A DNA stretch of 36,089 nt. It comes from a virus. Location of the stretch: IMG/VR virus record IMGVR_UViG_3300045125_000002, positions 1 to 36,089 of that record. The stretch is one strand, 5' to 3'. The notes under the pieces are model-generated. The model worked only from the letters and a program-made list of their open reading frames with translations, made no database searches and had not been told where the DNA came from. This document shows positions 1 through 7,347 of the stretch, piece by piece (position 1 is the stretch's first letter; each line of letters starts with the position of its first letter). Made by a program: the position numbers and the translations under genes.

Positions 1-9
1 CGGTGGGGG

Positions 10-582
10 TTAGTGCTTTCTAATCCAGACTTGTGTGTTCTTTGCAAGCAATTCATACTCACCCTGATGGCGGTGAAGGAAGAGGTCAATACCAACTTGC
101 GGTGCAAGGCGAGGATCGCCTGACTCGTGCTGCCAAGTGTAATCATCAAAAGCCATAATGCCACCGCGCTTTAACTTAGGCCAGCTCAGTTCAGCATCCA
201 CTATGACACCAACTGTAGTGTGGTCTGCGTCTATGTAAATAAAGTCATAGCAGTTGTGATCCCTGAACTCACTAAGAAAATCCATAGTAGTACCTATGTA
301 AGATTCAATTACTGGAAAAGGTATAACCTTACTTAAGTAAGTCTTACGCACATCATCAAAGTCCATAGTCTTATGGTCAGGTTCATCGCTACCTTTCCAA
401 GTATCTACATCCATAAGGAAACAATTACTATCAGTAAGGACATTGGTAGCCAGCCAAACACTGGCATCACCAGTGTATGCACCAAGCTGAAGGCAGTGCA
501 AAGGTTGCCCTGCTAGTGGGAGCAGGTGCTTCTCAAAGTTATGCTGCGCAGTCTGCGCAAACCAGTTTGGATAGTCGGTCAT
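10..582 (-). CDS. SAM-dependent class I methyltransferase
   Basis: A 190-residue protein with the layout of the Methyltransf_24 type class I methyltransferases. The glycine-rich SAM loop LQLGAYTGDA lies at about residues 31-40, an acidic residue ends the next strand in FLMDVD (55-60), and IYIDADH (115-121) and GGIMAFDDY (140-148) follow, as usual in this family. The substrate cannot be told; small molecules, sugars or proteins are all possible, and no DNA-methylase catalytic motif (NPPY or PC) is visible. The start ATG overlaps the stop of the zinc-ribbon gene before it (ATGA), so the two are probably translationally coupled. It is the last gene of the early operon inside the window. Class is fairly certain, target unknown. 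Confidence 0.8.
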   Translation of the reverse strand: MTDYPNWFAQTAQHNFEKHLLPLAGQPLHCLQLGAYTGDASVWLATNVLTDSNCFLMDVDTWKGSDEPDHKTMDFDDVRKTYLSKVIPFPVIESYIGTTMDFLSEFRDHNCYDFIYIDADHTTVGVIVDAELSWPKLKRGGIMAFDDYTWQHESGDPRLAPQVGIDLFLHRHQGEYELLAKNTQVWIRKH

Positions 583-760
583 TTCTTATTGTCCGTAGAG
601 TAGAAGCCAGACCCCGTAAATACCACAGTAGGAGCTAGACCATACGCGAGTCATAGACTCGTGGCAGCCAACGCATACTGGGAATACCTCAGGCTCAGTG
701 ATCTTGCGTGTAATGGTGTAGGTATTCTTACACTTGGTACACTCGATAATCGTATGTCAT
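579..760 (-). CDS. FmdB-like zinc-ribbon protein, frame-disrupted
   Basis: Reading across two frame changes gives a protein of about 60 residues. It starts MTYDYR, like FmdB proteins, continues with CTKCKNTYTI and CVGCHES (two CxxC knuckles), and ends TGSGFYSTDNKK, the typical tail of FmdB putative regulators. The first frame change falls just after MTYDYR near 740 and the second near 635. The start overlaps the stop of the upstream gene (ATGA), and its own stop overlaps the methyltransferase start, which supports an intact gene in the original molecule. FmdB proteins are small zinc-binding proteins of unclear role. The family call is from pattern memory, and the given sequence does not encode the full protein. 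Confidence 0.6.
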
Positions 761-1140
761 AACTTAACCGCCTCTTCTGTATCCAAGAACCCTACAATTT
801 TATCAACCTTAGTAGTGTTATCAAACTCTGTAGTAGCTGGCATCTGCTGGACAAACCAAGCAGGCTCATCCATCTCCGTTAAATCAAAGGAGTAGATACC
901 AAGTGGAGTTGAACAGATGTAGAAGGGAAGCAAGTCTCTATGGAAGGACTGCTCAAGCAACGCTCGATACTTCATCTGCTCTATAAGTAGCGTAGAATAA
1001 TGGGTTTGGCGACACTTCAATTCAATGAAGTGACCAGCCTTCTTACTGGTACAGTCAAAGGCATCGTAGATTCCAGGCGAGCGCTCTAAGTCTGGGTAAA
1101 GATTCATCTTAAGAAAGTCAAAGAGCACCAACTCATTCAT
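757..1140 (-). CDS. PD-(D/E)XK-like nuclease domain protein
   Basis: A 127-residue protein. Around residues 24-43 it has IYDAFDC, then a spacer, then HFIELKCRQ. A D followed by E-x-K in a strand is the catalytic pattern of the PD-(D/E)XK nuclease fold. The rest has no motif I recognise, and the protein is short for an independent nuclease, so it could also be a degenerate or accessory member. It is coupled on both sides by ATGA overlaps, with the sigma-like gene upstream and the FmdB-like gene downstream. Its place in the early operon suits a role in DNA processing or host DNA breakdown, which is inference. Confidence 0.55.
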   Translation of the reverse strand: MNELVLFDFLKMNLYPDLERSPGIYDAFDCTSKKAGHFIELKCRQTHYSTLLIEQMKYRALLEQSFHRDLLPFYICSTPLGIYSFDLTEMDEPAWFVQQMPATTEFDNTTKVDKIVGFLDTEEAVKL

Positions 1141-1771
1141 CGGTATGGACTAGCCCCACCAAGTTTGTTTGTCAGCTCACGCAGTGAGTGCATACATCTG
1201 CGATCTGCTGATGACCTACTACACTCAAGCACCTGCGCTATCTGAGTAAGAGTAAAGTTCTCGTGGTATCGCATAATCAAATTCTTTTGGTCTTCCTTAT
1301 TCTAACTGCTACAAATGCTTTCTTAATATCAATCAGCATCGAAAGTAAGTTGCCACCCTCAGCAGGAGACGATGACCCACGTGGCTGCCCATCTTTAATC
1401 ATCTCTTGTGCTTGCTCAAGGACTGTGCCATCAAGCACCGAAGCAATCACAAAGGGAAGCAGTTGACCAAGCGTTGCCTGCTCGTAGTAGGCCTCATCAG
1501 CTACGGCATAGCCAGACTTAACAGCCTTCTCCTTGCGAGCATAGCGCTCTGCAACGCGGCTCATCTGCCACGCAATCTTCTGTTCGTTATGTCGTCTCTG
1601 CTCAGTGTTAGGTTCTGCTAACTGCTCGTTGATATAATCAGCACGAGACATAGCCCATATCAAACACTCTTGCTTCACGTCATCTCGCTCAACATATTTC
1701 TTGTAGCGATTGTAGATAGTTCCAGCAACACTGGGAACTATGTCATAGATAGATGGATGTATGCTAGTCAC
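1137..1771 (-). CDS. Sigma-70-like factor with C-terminal HTH, frame-disrupted
   Basis: The N-terminal half, from the GTG at 1771, has YVERDDVKQECLIW, which resembles sigma region 2 (the DLxQE-type helix). A middle segment is charged and helical. After a frame change near 1280-1310 the reading continues LIMRYHENFTLTQIAQVLECS, a region-4-type helix-turn-helix, and ends at a TGA overlapping the next ATG (ATGA). The GTG start overlaps the preceding gene by only 8 nt; an ATG at 1807 in the same frame is the alternative. If read as one protein it has about 210 residues. It may redirect host RNA polymerase or act as a sigma-like DNA-binding regulator. Region 2 is weak, so 'sigma-like' is safer than 'sigma factor'. 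Confidence 0.6.
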
Positions 1772-2165
1772 AGTCTGGTTCCGGAACTTCTGGCCACACA
1801 CCATCAAGTACCATCATTGCAATAGCTGAATAATTCAGTAAGTCTAAGAAACTATCTCGTAGCGATTCGTTAGATGGCTTAACCCCGCTATCAAGCAGGT
1901 TGTTAATCCTTGCTACCTTGTCCCACATCCGCACCCGCAGACCATTAAGTGGGCCACCTGGTGAGTGTGCAATATTCTTTGGGCCGTAGTCGTGATGCTT
2001 TCTGATAAGTAAGTTGCCAGCAGTATCCATAATGCGCCAGACATCAGCGATAAATGCTTCATCTATCTTGTCGGTATAGGCCGCACCAGTAAAGTCTCTG
2101 TCTCCATATTTATCTCTAGGATCTGAAAGCCCATATGCTGCAAAATCTGTACCATCTGTTGCCAT
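1764..2165 (-). CDS. DUF1599 / Nmad1-type protein
   Basis: A 133-residue protein. Its second half has the sequence pattern of the DUF1599 family, also named nucleotide modification associated domain 1: HHDYGPKNI near residues 57-65, then GLRVRMWDKVARI near 75-87, and SFLDLLNYSAIAMM near 104-117. The family is helical and is often encoded by phages near nucleotide or DNA-modification genes; its biochemical role is not settled. The gene sits 6 nt after the primase stop and slightly overlaps the sigma-like gene, so it belongs to the replication operon. Intact in the given sequence. Confidence 0.75.
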   Translation of the reverse strand: MATDGTDFAAYGLSDPRDKYGDRDFTGAAYTDKIDEAFIADVWRIMDTAGNLLIRKHHDYGPKNIAHSPGGPLNGLRVRMWDKVARINNLLDSGVKPSNESLRDSFLDLLNYSAIAMMVLDGVWPEVPEPDCD

Positions 2166-2171
2166 TCGCTC

Positions 2172-3093
2172 TTATCCAATCGCTTCACCTACTAGCAAAG
2201 TCTTGGTGGCATCTGCTCCATAGGCTAAGTAGTAGTCGTTGATGTCCATATTAGGTGGTAATGTTACAATCGTTCCGTTCAGCAACTCTTGATGGACACG
2301 CTTAGAAAAGTCAGCTCCAGGATTAGAGCCATCTTCTTTTACATCATTATCACCAACGATATACACAGTGTCATAACCTGAAAATAACTTAGCAAAGTGT
2401 GGCTTCCAAGCCTGCACTCCAGGTACACCAACTGCTGGAATACCAAGCATCCCTGAGACTATGACTGTATCTAACTCACCTTCACATACAACTATGTGTC
2501 TACTCATAATCGTTATGTCAGTAACGTTATACAGGTGTGCCTTCTGTCCAGTAGGTGAGCCATACTTAGGCTTGCCATCATCGAGTCTGCGAAACTTAAA
2601 GCCAACGCAATATCCCATAGCGGTGATGTATGGAATAGATAACCAACCATTGTGCAGTTCGTGTTCGTTGATAGGGTCGGTGACTGTACCGAGCATATAC
2701 AACGCTGCTACTTCTTCAGAGATCCCACGTTCTGAGAGCGCGGTTACGGCCTCCGGACTTATTTGTTGGGCGTATCTCTGCGCCGCTTCGAGTAGCAATT
2801 TCGACTGCGCGTTTGAGGCCATCCTTGAACTCCAAATTCTCTAGTATGCACACTAGGTTCACAGCGTTACCACCTTTACCGCAGGTGTGGCAGTAATATA
2901 AATTGTTATACACATCAATAACAGCAGACCTGCGACTGTCGTTATGTAGGCAGCACCGCACCGAAGCTGGACTGCCATCTCGTACCTCTCCTCCGAAGTA
3001 GCGAACTATCGCTGCTATGGGGACGGAGTTTGCGTCAACATCACCTTTGAATCTTTTTGTTTTACGTACCCTGGACCAGTCTTGTGCTGACAT
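2172..3093 (-). CDS. DNA primase (CHC2 zinc finger + Toprim), frame-disrupted
   Basis: From the ATG at 3093, which has a GGAGG ribosome site 6 nt upstream, the protein opens with a zinc motif: C47-x2-H50 and, after YNNLYY, C68-x2-C71, as in DnaG-type primases. A frame change near 2800-2822 joins this to the catalytic part. There VCEGELDTVIVSG supplies the Toprim glutamate and YIVGDNDV the metal-binding aspartates. Total length is 922 nt (3n+1), about 306 residues if one base is removed; that is shorter than bacterial DnaG and normal for phage primases. It would make RNA primers for the helicase encoded upstream. The function is clear; the break is probably a sequence error. Confidence 0.85.
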
Positions 3094-3188
3094 TCGCATC
3101 CTCCACATTTCTCGTGCCAGTGTGCGCTACGTTTGAAGTGACCGGCAGCGTTCTCTTCACCTGCTCGTGTGCAGTGTAAACAAATCAC
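3015..3188 (-). CDS. Small zinc-binding protein (57 aa)
   Basis: Starts at a GTG that overlaps the stop of the preceding small gene (GTGA). The sequence has CLHCTRAG, then HFKRSAHWHEKC and CECQHKTG, a set of Cys and His residues that would bind one or two zinc ions. It resembles small proteins found beside replication genes in actinophages, as far as I can recall. It overlaps the first 79 nt of the primase gene in another frame, so its last 20 or so residues share DNA with the primase N-terminus. No function is known to me. It is too short to be detected by length alone; the motif and the overlap support it. Confidence 0.6.
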   Translation of the reverse strand: MICLHCTRAGEENAAGHFKRSAHWHEKCGGCECQHKTGPGYVKQKDSKVMLTQTPSP

Positions 3189-3320
3189 GCTTGGTCTGCT
3201 TCCTCATCAAGTTCATATTCTTCAGTATGCAATTTCTGCATCTGCTTCTTTGATTGCTTCATCTACTGGTTCAGTCCAAGTCTCTGTACTTGTAATCTGA
3301 CCTTCTGGTACTGGTGTCAT
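3185..3320 (-). CDS. Small acidic protein, frame-disrupted
   Basis: ATG at 3320 overlaps the stop of the upstream gene. The first frame gives 32 residues rich in Glu, Asp and Thr and stops at 3222. The neighbouring frame then reads EEYELDEEADQA and stops at 3185 with a GTGA overlap to the next gene. The total is 136 nt (3n+1). The conserved overlaps at both ends suggest one acidic protein of 44 residues interrupted by one extra base. No function recognised. Confidence 0.45.
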
Positions 3321-3451
3321 TGTTTCTCCTTTAGTGTTTTGTTTAGTGTTTTCAGTTCTTTTACTATGGCAAAAAGTGCTATAAGCATTCCATCTTCATA
3401 GCCTTCAAAGTCATACCATTCACTAAGACTATAAATATCTTCTTGTTTCAT
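3317..3451 (-). CDS. Small hypothetical protein (44 aa)
   Basis: Intact 44-residue reading frame starting MKQEDIYSLSEW and ending LKEKQ, acidic in the first half and lysine-rich at the end, with one hydrophobic helix-like stretch (MLIALFAIV). It overlaps the resolvase-like gene by ATGA upstream and the next acidic gene by ATGA downstream, so it is part of the same translated chain. No family recognised. Confidence 0.55.
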   Translation of the reverse strand: MKQEDIYSLSEWYDFEGYEDGMLIALFAIVKELKTLNKTLKEKQ

Positions 3452-3804
3452 TGCTTCTCCTTGAGCCACTGTGTTAGATCTTGGACTACCCAAGCCTTTT
3501 CTATCGCAGCGTTGCGGCGCTTAACTACTACATAATGCAGTGGCACTTCCCCAATACCACGAGCCTTAGCGTAATTAAGCGCCTCAACCTCTGCTTGTCT
3601 CCAGAACTCAGGAAGGTTTAACCTCGCTGTGTTCTTGAGTTCTAGTATGTATGACTGTCCCGCAATGACACATACTAAATCTCCCTCATCATCTTTGCCT
3701 GCTAGTCGCAGGCGGTCAGCTACTGCACCCATAGATCGTAGCCATTTCATTACATCAATCTCAAAGGCTGCGCCCTTAGCCTTATTGTACTTCGGGCTGC
3801 TCAT
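3448..3804 (-). CDS. Holliday-junction-resolvase-like PD-(D/E)XK nuclease
   Basis: About 118 residues from the ATG at 3804 (SSPKYNKAKG); an upstream ATG in frame at 3843 is less likely. An early Glu in KGAAFEIDVMKWLR, then GKDDEGDLVCVIAG and YILELKNTARL give the E...GD...ExK order of the catalytic core shared by archaeal-type Hjc resolvases and related phage nucleases. The size also fits those enzymes. In a phage replication operon such an enzyme would resolve branched DNA before packaging. It overlaps its upstream neighbour by 23 nt. The fold assignment is good; the precise substrate is inferred. Confidence 0.7.
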   Translation of the reverse strand: MSSPKYNKAKGAAFEIDVMKWLRSMGAVADRLRLAGKDDEGDLVCVIAGQSYILELKNTARLNLPEFWRQAEVEALNYAKARGIGEVPLHYVVVKRRNAAIEKAWVVQDLTQWLKEKQ

Positions 3805-3952
3805 CTTTACCTGTGTCGTAGATAGCGTTACCGTTCTCATCAATCTTAATCTTAAATACTTTCAGTTCGATAAGAGCCATAATCAGATTAGCCATATCAG
3901 CCTTGAGTTGCTTAACCTCATTCTGTAGGTGTTGATACTCTCTACTAGCCAT
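3782..3952 (-). CDS. Small coiled-coil protein (56 aa)
   Basis: Start chosen at the ATG at 3952, which overlaps the TAA of the upstream gene (TAATG). The first 35 residues show a heptad-like pattern (YQHLQNEVKQLKADMANLIMALIELK), consistent with a short coiled coil, and the C-terminus is acidic. The end overlaps the resolvase-like gene. Function unknown; it could be a partner or scaffold for a replication protein, but nothing in the sequence shows that. Confidence 0.5.
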   Translation of the reverse strand: MASREYQHLQNEVKQLKADMANLIMALIELKVFKIKIDENGNAIYDTGKDEQPEVQ

Positions 3953-4092
3953 TACCAACCTCCCAAACATTCTTGAGAGTGCGTGTGCATCTCCCATTGT
4001 TTCCAGTAAGCGTACTTGTTAGGTGCATACAGTTCAGTCTTGCAAGCACCACACTTTCCATACCACTCATCTGCAAAGAAATCGTAGGTCAT
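3952..4092 (-). CDS. Small zinc-finger-like protein (46 aa)
   Basis: Starts with ATG overlapping the helicase stop (ATGA) and stops by TAATG overlap with the next gene. It has CGAC near residues 14-17 and HTHSQEC near 36-42, together a plausible Cys2-His/Cys zinc site, and is aromatic-rich between them. Intact in the given sequence. It belongs to a series of small Cys-containing proteins in this early operon. No function known to me. Confidence 0.55.
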   Translation of the reverse strand: MTYDFFADEWYGKCGACKTELYAPNKYAYWKQWEMHTHSQECLGGW

Positions 4093-4968
4093 ACTGCTAT
4101 CTCATTTCCGTATTCGTCATATGGTGTGTAATCGCTATTGTAACCATACCTTGCATCTCTTTGAAGCATCGCCCCATATGCGTCTTTATTTGCTATCTGA
4201 CAAGAACCATAGTCCACTAAGAGTATGACGTAGTCCTTACCATCTGCTGCGTGTGGACCAAAGCGGTTCTTCACTGCTGCAATCTTCAACTCAGCATTAG
4301 TTGGGTTGTATCCAAGGGTTAGTATCAGCGCTGGTAACTGGCTCACCTTGCCGTGAATAGCACGGCGTGCAGGTGGTTCAGTGGGTGAGCCATACTCTGA
4401 CTGCTCAGATACGTGATGCAATACTAGAACGCAGGCTTCAGTCTTACGTGCCATATCGTGCAGCTCCATCATAATTGCACGAAGCCCTGCCCATTCGTTA
4501 TCTGTTTCAGCAGCAACATTCATCAGGTTATCTATGATGATCAGTTCTGGTGACTGTCCATAGAGTTCAACGTATGCCTTTACTTCCAACTCAATATCAT
4601 CGAGTGACGGACTGGAATCAAAGACCCACTTGATGTGCTTTAATTTCTCAAAGTAACCATCATAAAAGTGTGAGTCAGTTGAAAGGTTCTGCTCCACGTT
4701 AACTTGATTATGACCTGATGAATGCGCTGCTGCTCTCATCATTACTGTCGTAGTGTCAGTATCTGCTGAGAAGAACAAGAGTTGGTACCTTTGCTTTGAC
4801 TGCATAGATAAGCGCAAACATAGACTTACCAGCATTAGGTGCTGCTGCAACCATACAGACTTGTCCTCTACGGAACTTAATCTGCTTGGCTGCTAAGTCA
4901 GACCATACATCAGGCAGAGGTGTTGCTTTCGTAAGGACAGTTCCCCACGCACGTTGTAAGTCAAGCAA
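4089..4968 (-). CDS. DnaB/RecA-fold replicative helicase, frame-disrupted
   Basis: The N-terminal part, from a TTG at 4968 with GGGGAG upstream, contains the Walker A loop AAPNAGKSMFAL at about residues 42-53. After a frame change near 4780 the reading continues FFSADTDTTTVMMRA, then Walker B in SPELIIIDNLMNV, LVLHHVSEQ, and a C-terminal NRFGPHAADG segment. The order fits RecA-fold hexameric helicases of the DnaB type without the N-terminal primase-binding domain. Total length 880 nt is 3n+1; about 292 residues when one base is removed. It would unwind DNA at the phage fork with the primase encoded just after it. An upstream open stretch after the WhiB stop may mean the true start lies a little earlier. 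Confidence 0.8.
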
Positions 4969-5013
4969 CGCCCTCTCCCCTCAGTGCTAATGTTTCTAGC
5001 CCTGCGTAATGGT

Positions 5014-5230
5014 CTACGATCCTGTTTCAGTAAGACCGCCCCATATACCAAAGGCTTCGTTCTTAATTCCCCACTCTGCGCATTCAGCTTTGTGTGGACA
5101 AGAATTGCAGATGGACTTTGCCATCAGCCATCTCTACGGTGTTCATTGACCCATCGGCTTTTTCCGGAAACCAAAAGTCACCACCTACTTGTGCGCAAGA
5201 AGGGTTCTCATAGAACCTTGGCTCGCGCAT
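5014..5230 (-). CDS. WhiB-family Fe-S transcription regulator, frame-disrupted
   Basis: The first frame from ATG 5230 reads MREPRFYENPSCAQ and continues to DGK; the adjacent frame then reads SICNSCPHKAEC and EAFGIWGGLTETGS before the stop at 5014. Removing one A from the AAA at 5117-5119 joins them into 71 residues with C12, C41-x2-C44-x5-C50 and GIWGG at 61-65. That is exactly the WhiB pattern: four cysteines holding a 4Fe-4S cluster plus the turn that contacts the sigma factor. WhiB proteins exist only in Actinobacteria and their phages, and some phage copies are known to interfere with host WhiB2 function. It sits between helicase and Cas4-like genes. The family is certain on motif grounds; intactness depends on the one base. 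Confidence 0.85.
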
Positions 5231-5233
5231 ACA

Positions 5234-5628
5234 TTAACGAACCCAGATAGTCTCGCACTTATCTGCTGCACCCTTAGGTGCTGCGCACATATAACCCTGC
5301 CAAGGTCCACGTGCTGATGTACCAGTCTTAAATGACATCACTCCGTGCTTGCAGGTCTTAGTTCCTGGTTGATTAATCTATCATCGGTGGATTCATTGGT
5401 GTTGCTGCAACTGGTGTAGCATGTAGGGAACTGAGATTTGATTGCAGCAACTGCTGCTCCAGTGCTACCTGATAATTCTGATGCTGTTGATTTAATCAAC
5501 GCAGATACCATTGATAGGTCAGTAAGACCTGTCTCAAGATCCTTTACATCTGATGCGTAAAGGTTGATAAGAGTTCCATCAGCTAACTTGTAGTTGATTT
5601 GGAACTTGGTGTTTTCATTTGCAGCCAA
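5234..5628 (-). CDS. Early-operon protein with C-terminal Cys/His motif, frame-disrupted
   Basis: Starts at TTG 5628 with GGAGG 7 nt upstream. The first 67 residues (FQINYKLADGTLINLYASDV) look like a small beta-rich domain. After frame changes near 5345-5420 a Pro/Met linker leads to TKTCKHGVMSFKTG, GPWQGYMCAAPKG and DKCETIWVR, which would give a CxH...C...C zinc site. The stop overlaps the WhiB-side ATG (TAATG). The arrangement recalls an actinophage protein found beside exonuclease and primase genes, possibly involved in single-strand DNA binding or recombination. That link is inference, and I cannot name a family with confidence. Confidence 0.5.
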
Positions 5629-5629
5629 T

Positions 5630-6589
5630 TTACTTTCCTCCGTTTGATTTGATATTGAGTCTTACAGATTCGTTACCGACAACCTTCGGAACAAACCCCA
5701 GAAGTTTCTCAACTTCTTTTGCGTCTACAGTCTCACGACCTTTGACTGTTGTCCAACTGATTTCAATGCCACTTTTGGTGACACCAGTGGAACCTTCTAG
5801 TGCAGCCTTGTATGTTTCTTTTTCTTTTTCAAGCTCTTTAATCTTGCCATCTAACTGTAAGTAGTGCAAGGCGTGCTTGTCAATCTCATCGTCCTCAATC
5901 ACGACTTCACTAAGGACGATACGTTCTTTTAATAGACCTACGCATCCCATCTCTCCAGATGGATCATAGTATTGGCAGAAGTCTTTGCAGAAACTTGCTT
6001 CCTTCTCAGGAGCAGGGGCTTCTGTCATAGCCTTGACATTGGCCAGCCAGTGCAGCGCAGCCTCTGCCATAGTCTCATCGTATGGTTCAGTAAAGACTTT
6101 AATATCTTTCTCGCTACCATCACGAGCAATCGCTACTAGGTTTACTGTCTTAACATCAAAGCCATTCTTTGATAGCAAGTAACCATAGACCTGCACCTGC
6201 CAGCGCTGTTGATTGCTAGGAAAGTAACCAAGGTTCTTTACCTTAGATGTCTTCCAGTCAATGACTGCACCAGTTTCAGGTACGAATAAATCTACGTGTG
6301 CTTTCAGGTCGCCATAAGCAACTTCAGTCTCAACTAAATACTCTTTGCCTTCTGGGTCTAAGTGACAAATCGCTTCTTCAATAGCAGCGTGGATAGCAGT
6401 ACCCATAATCGCTGCCAGCTTAGATTGATTCTCATTAGTCTCAGGTTGGCCGTTAAGTCTGTACCAAACCTTGCGCCGGCAACCACCAATCTCTGATGGA
6501 CCTACCTCAGTCTGCTGACTTCTATCACGACTTGCATCTTTAGAATGCAGTACGTGCAGCAGTAATTCTTTTGGATCTGCTATCGCCAT
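5630..6589 (-). CDS. Cas4/RecB-like PD-(D/E)XK exonuclease
   Basis: An intact 319-residue protein. Catalytic residues in order: H67 (GTAIHAAIE), D100 (AHVDLFVPE), D111-x-K113 (VIDWKTSK), and QVQVYGYLL with the Q-x3-Y motif. Four cysteines, C37 (GGCRRK), C201 and C205 (CKDFC) and C216 (MGCVG), match the one-plus-three pattern that binds an Fe-S cluster in Cas4 and AddB-type nucleases. The C-terminal third has a charged helix (KIKELEKEKETYKAAL). There is no CRISPR array in the window, so the likely role is phage recombination or end resection. It overlaps a small membrane gene by 10 nt upstream, and GGAGG at its end serves as the next gene's ribosome site. Confidence 0.85.
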   Translation of the reverse strand: MAIADPKELLLHVLHSKDASRDRSQQTEVGPSEIGGCRRKVWYRLNGQPETNENQSKLAAIMGTAIHAAIEEAICHLDPEGKEYLVETEVAYGDLKAHVDLFVPETGAVIDWKTSKVKNLGYFPSNQQRWQVQVYGYLLSKNGFDVKTVNLVAIARDGSEKDIKVFTEPYDETMAEAALHWLANVKAMTEAPAPEKEASFCKDFCQYYDPSGEMGCVGLLKERIVLSEVVIEDDEIDKHALHYLQLDGKIKELEKEKETYKAALEGSTGVTKSGIEISWTTVKGRETVDAKEVEKLLGFVPKVVGNESVRLNIKSNGGK

Positions 6590-6687
6590 CTCTTATCATC
6601 TCTCCACTGCAACCAGGCATCAAACCCATAAGCGCTAACAAAACCTATGAGGAATGAGATGCCGCAATATGCAATTAACTCTTTCAT
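6580..6687 (-). CDS. Small single-pass membrane protein (35 aa)
   Basis: Intact 35-residue frame that starts with an ATGA overlap on the peptidase stop and ends inside the start of the Cas4-like gene. Residues 4-20 (LIAYCGISFLIGFVSAY) form one hydrophobic segment, followed by a charged tail (WRDDKRW). Probably inserted in the membrane with the basic end in the cytoplasm. No function recognised. Confidence 0.5.
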   Translation of the reverse strand: MKELIAYCGISFLIGFVSAYGFDAWLQWRDDKRWR

Positions 6688-7244
6688 TTATGCGCCCTCT
6701 CTTGTGTAACAACTTGTATTGGTGGACAGGTGTTGATGTCAAGTAAGGATGCAATCTCTACAGCCTTCTTAGCAACAACACTTGCCATTAACAACGTATT
6801 GTAATTCTTATGTGGCAAGGAATACAAGTACCCTAAGGCATAATTTCCACCTGAGCCTGCCGAAAATAATCCGCGCTCGGATGCGTTAAAGGACAAGTCC
6901 CCGCCGATAGAGAACATATTGCCGTTGAACCCAATAAGGAACGAGAAGTTCATCTCCTTGTTGTCTATCTCGTAGTTACCTTCTTTGAAAGCTGCCGAGA
7001 TACTAGGCAGAATCTTTGCTCCCATAAACTGGGTCGGATGTTCACCACGATATAGCGGTGGTTTCCACGCATAAGCCAAGATGTCACCTGGCCGTGAGTC
7101 ACCAGTAAGACCAAGCAGATACTTTCCGTTGCTCACAATCTTGGGTGTTTGTACTGAGATGATGCGCGAATCACCATCAGTGATCTGCGAATCGGCTGCC
7201 ATTACTAAGAAATCGTTTCCTTGGATTCCTACGAGAGTTGTCAT
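6684..7244 (-). CDS. Proteasome beta / HslV-like Ntn-hydrolase peptidase
   Basis: From the ATG at 7244 the protein begins M-TTLVGIQGND. Removing Met would expose an N-terminal Thr, the nucleophile of proteasome beta and HslV peptidases. Counting from that Thr, Asp17 (AADSQ) is in the exact family position, Lys34 (TPKI) is one off the usual Lys33, and FSAGSGGNYALG at about 126-137 matches the conserved Ser-Gly-Gly region after the substrate cleft. The mature length of 185 fits HslV-type subunits. No propeptide, ATPase or activator is encoded nearby. It is the first gene of the early operon, facing the plus-strand island. No Shine-Dalgarno site is visible before the ATG. Fold and nucleophile are well supported; its target is unknown. 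Confidence 0.85.
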   Translation of the reverse strand: MTTLVGIQGNDFLVMAADSQITDGDSRIISVQTPKIVSNGKYLLGLTGDSRPGDILAYAWKPPLYRGEHPTQFMGAKILPSISAAFKEGNYEIDNKEMNFSFLIGFNGNMFSIGGDLSFNASERGLFSAGSGGNYALGYLYSLPHKNYNTLLMASVVAKKAVEIASLLDINTCPPIQVVTQERAHK

Positions 7245-7275
7245 ACTGGAGATAATATCACGGCGTGTCGTCCAA

Positions 7276-7303
7276 TTCACATACTGGGCAAGATGATTAT
7301 AAT
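7276..7303 (+). promoter_or_regulatory. Sigma-70-type promoter for the plus-strand island
   Basis: TTCACA at 7276-7281 (5 of 6 matches to TTGACA), a 16-nt spacer, and a perfect TATAAT at 7298-7303. Transcription would start near 7310, upstream of the zinc-ribbon and HNH genes. The -10 lies in ATTATAAT, which also reads TATAAT on the minus strand, so the site may serve the early operon too; I see no good -35 in that direction. Confidence 0.65.
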
Positions 7304-7331
7304 ACGAGCCGTAAGGCGAGTTACAGTACGG

Positions 7332-7347
7332 CGGCCCTCACGGGCCG
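7332..7347 (+). promoter_or_regulatory. Leader hairpin before the plus-strand genes
   Basis: A perfect 6-bp GC stem, CGGCCC and GGGCCG, around the tetraloop TCAC. It lies between the promoter and the ribosome site of the first plus-strand gene. No U-run follows, so it is not a plain terminator. It could protect the mRNA 5' end or control translation; that is inference. Confidence 0.5.
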
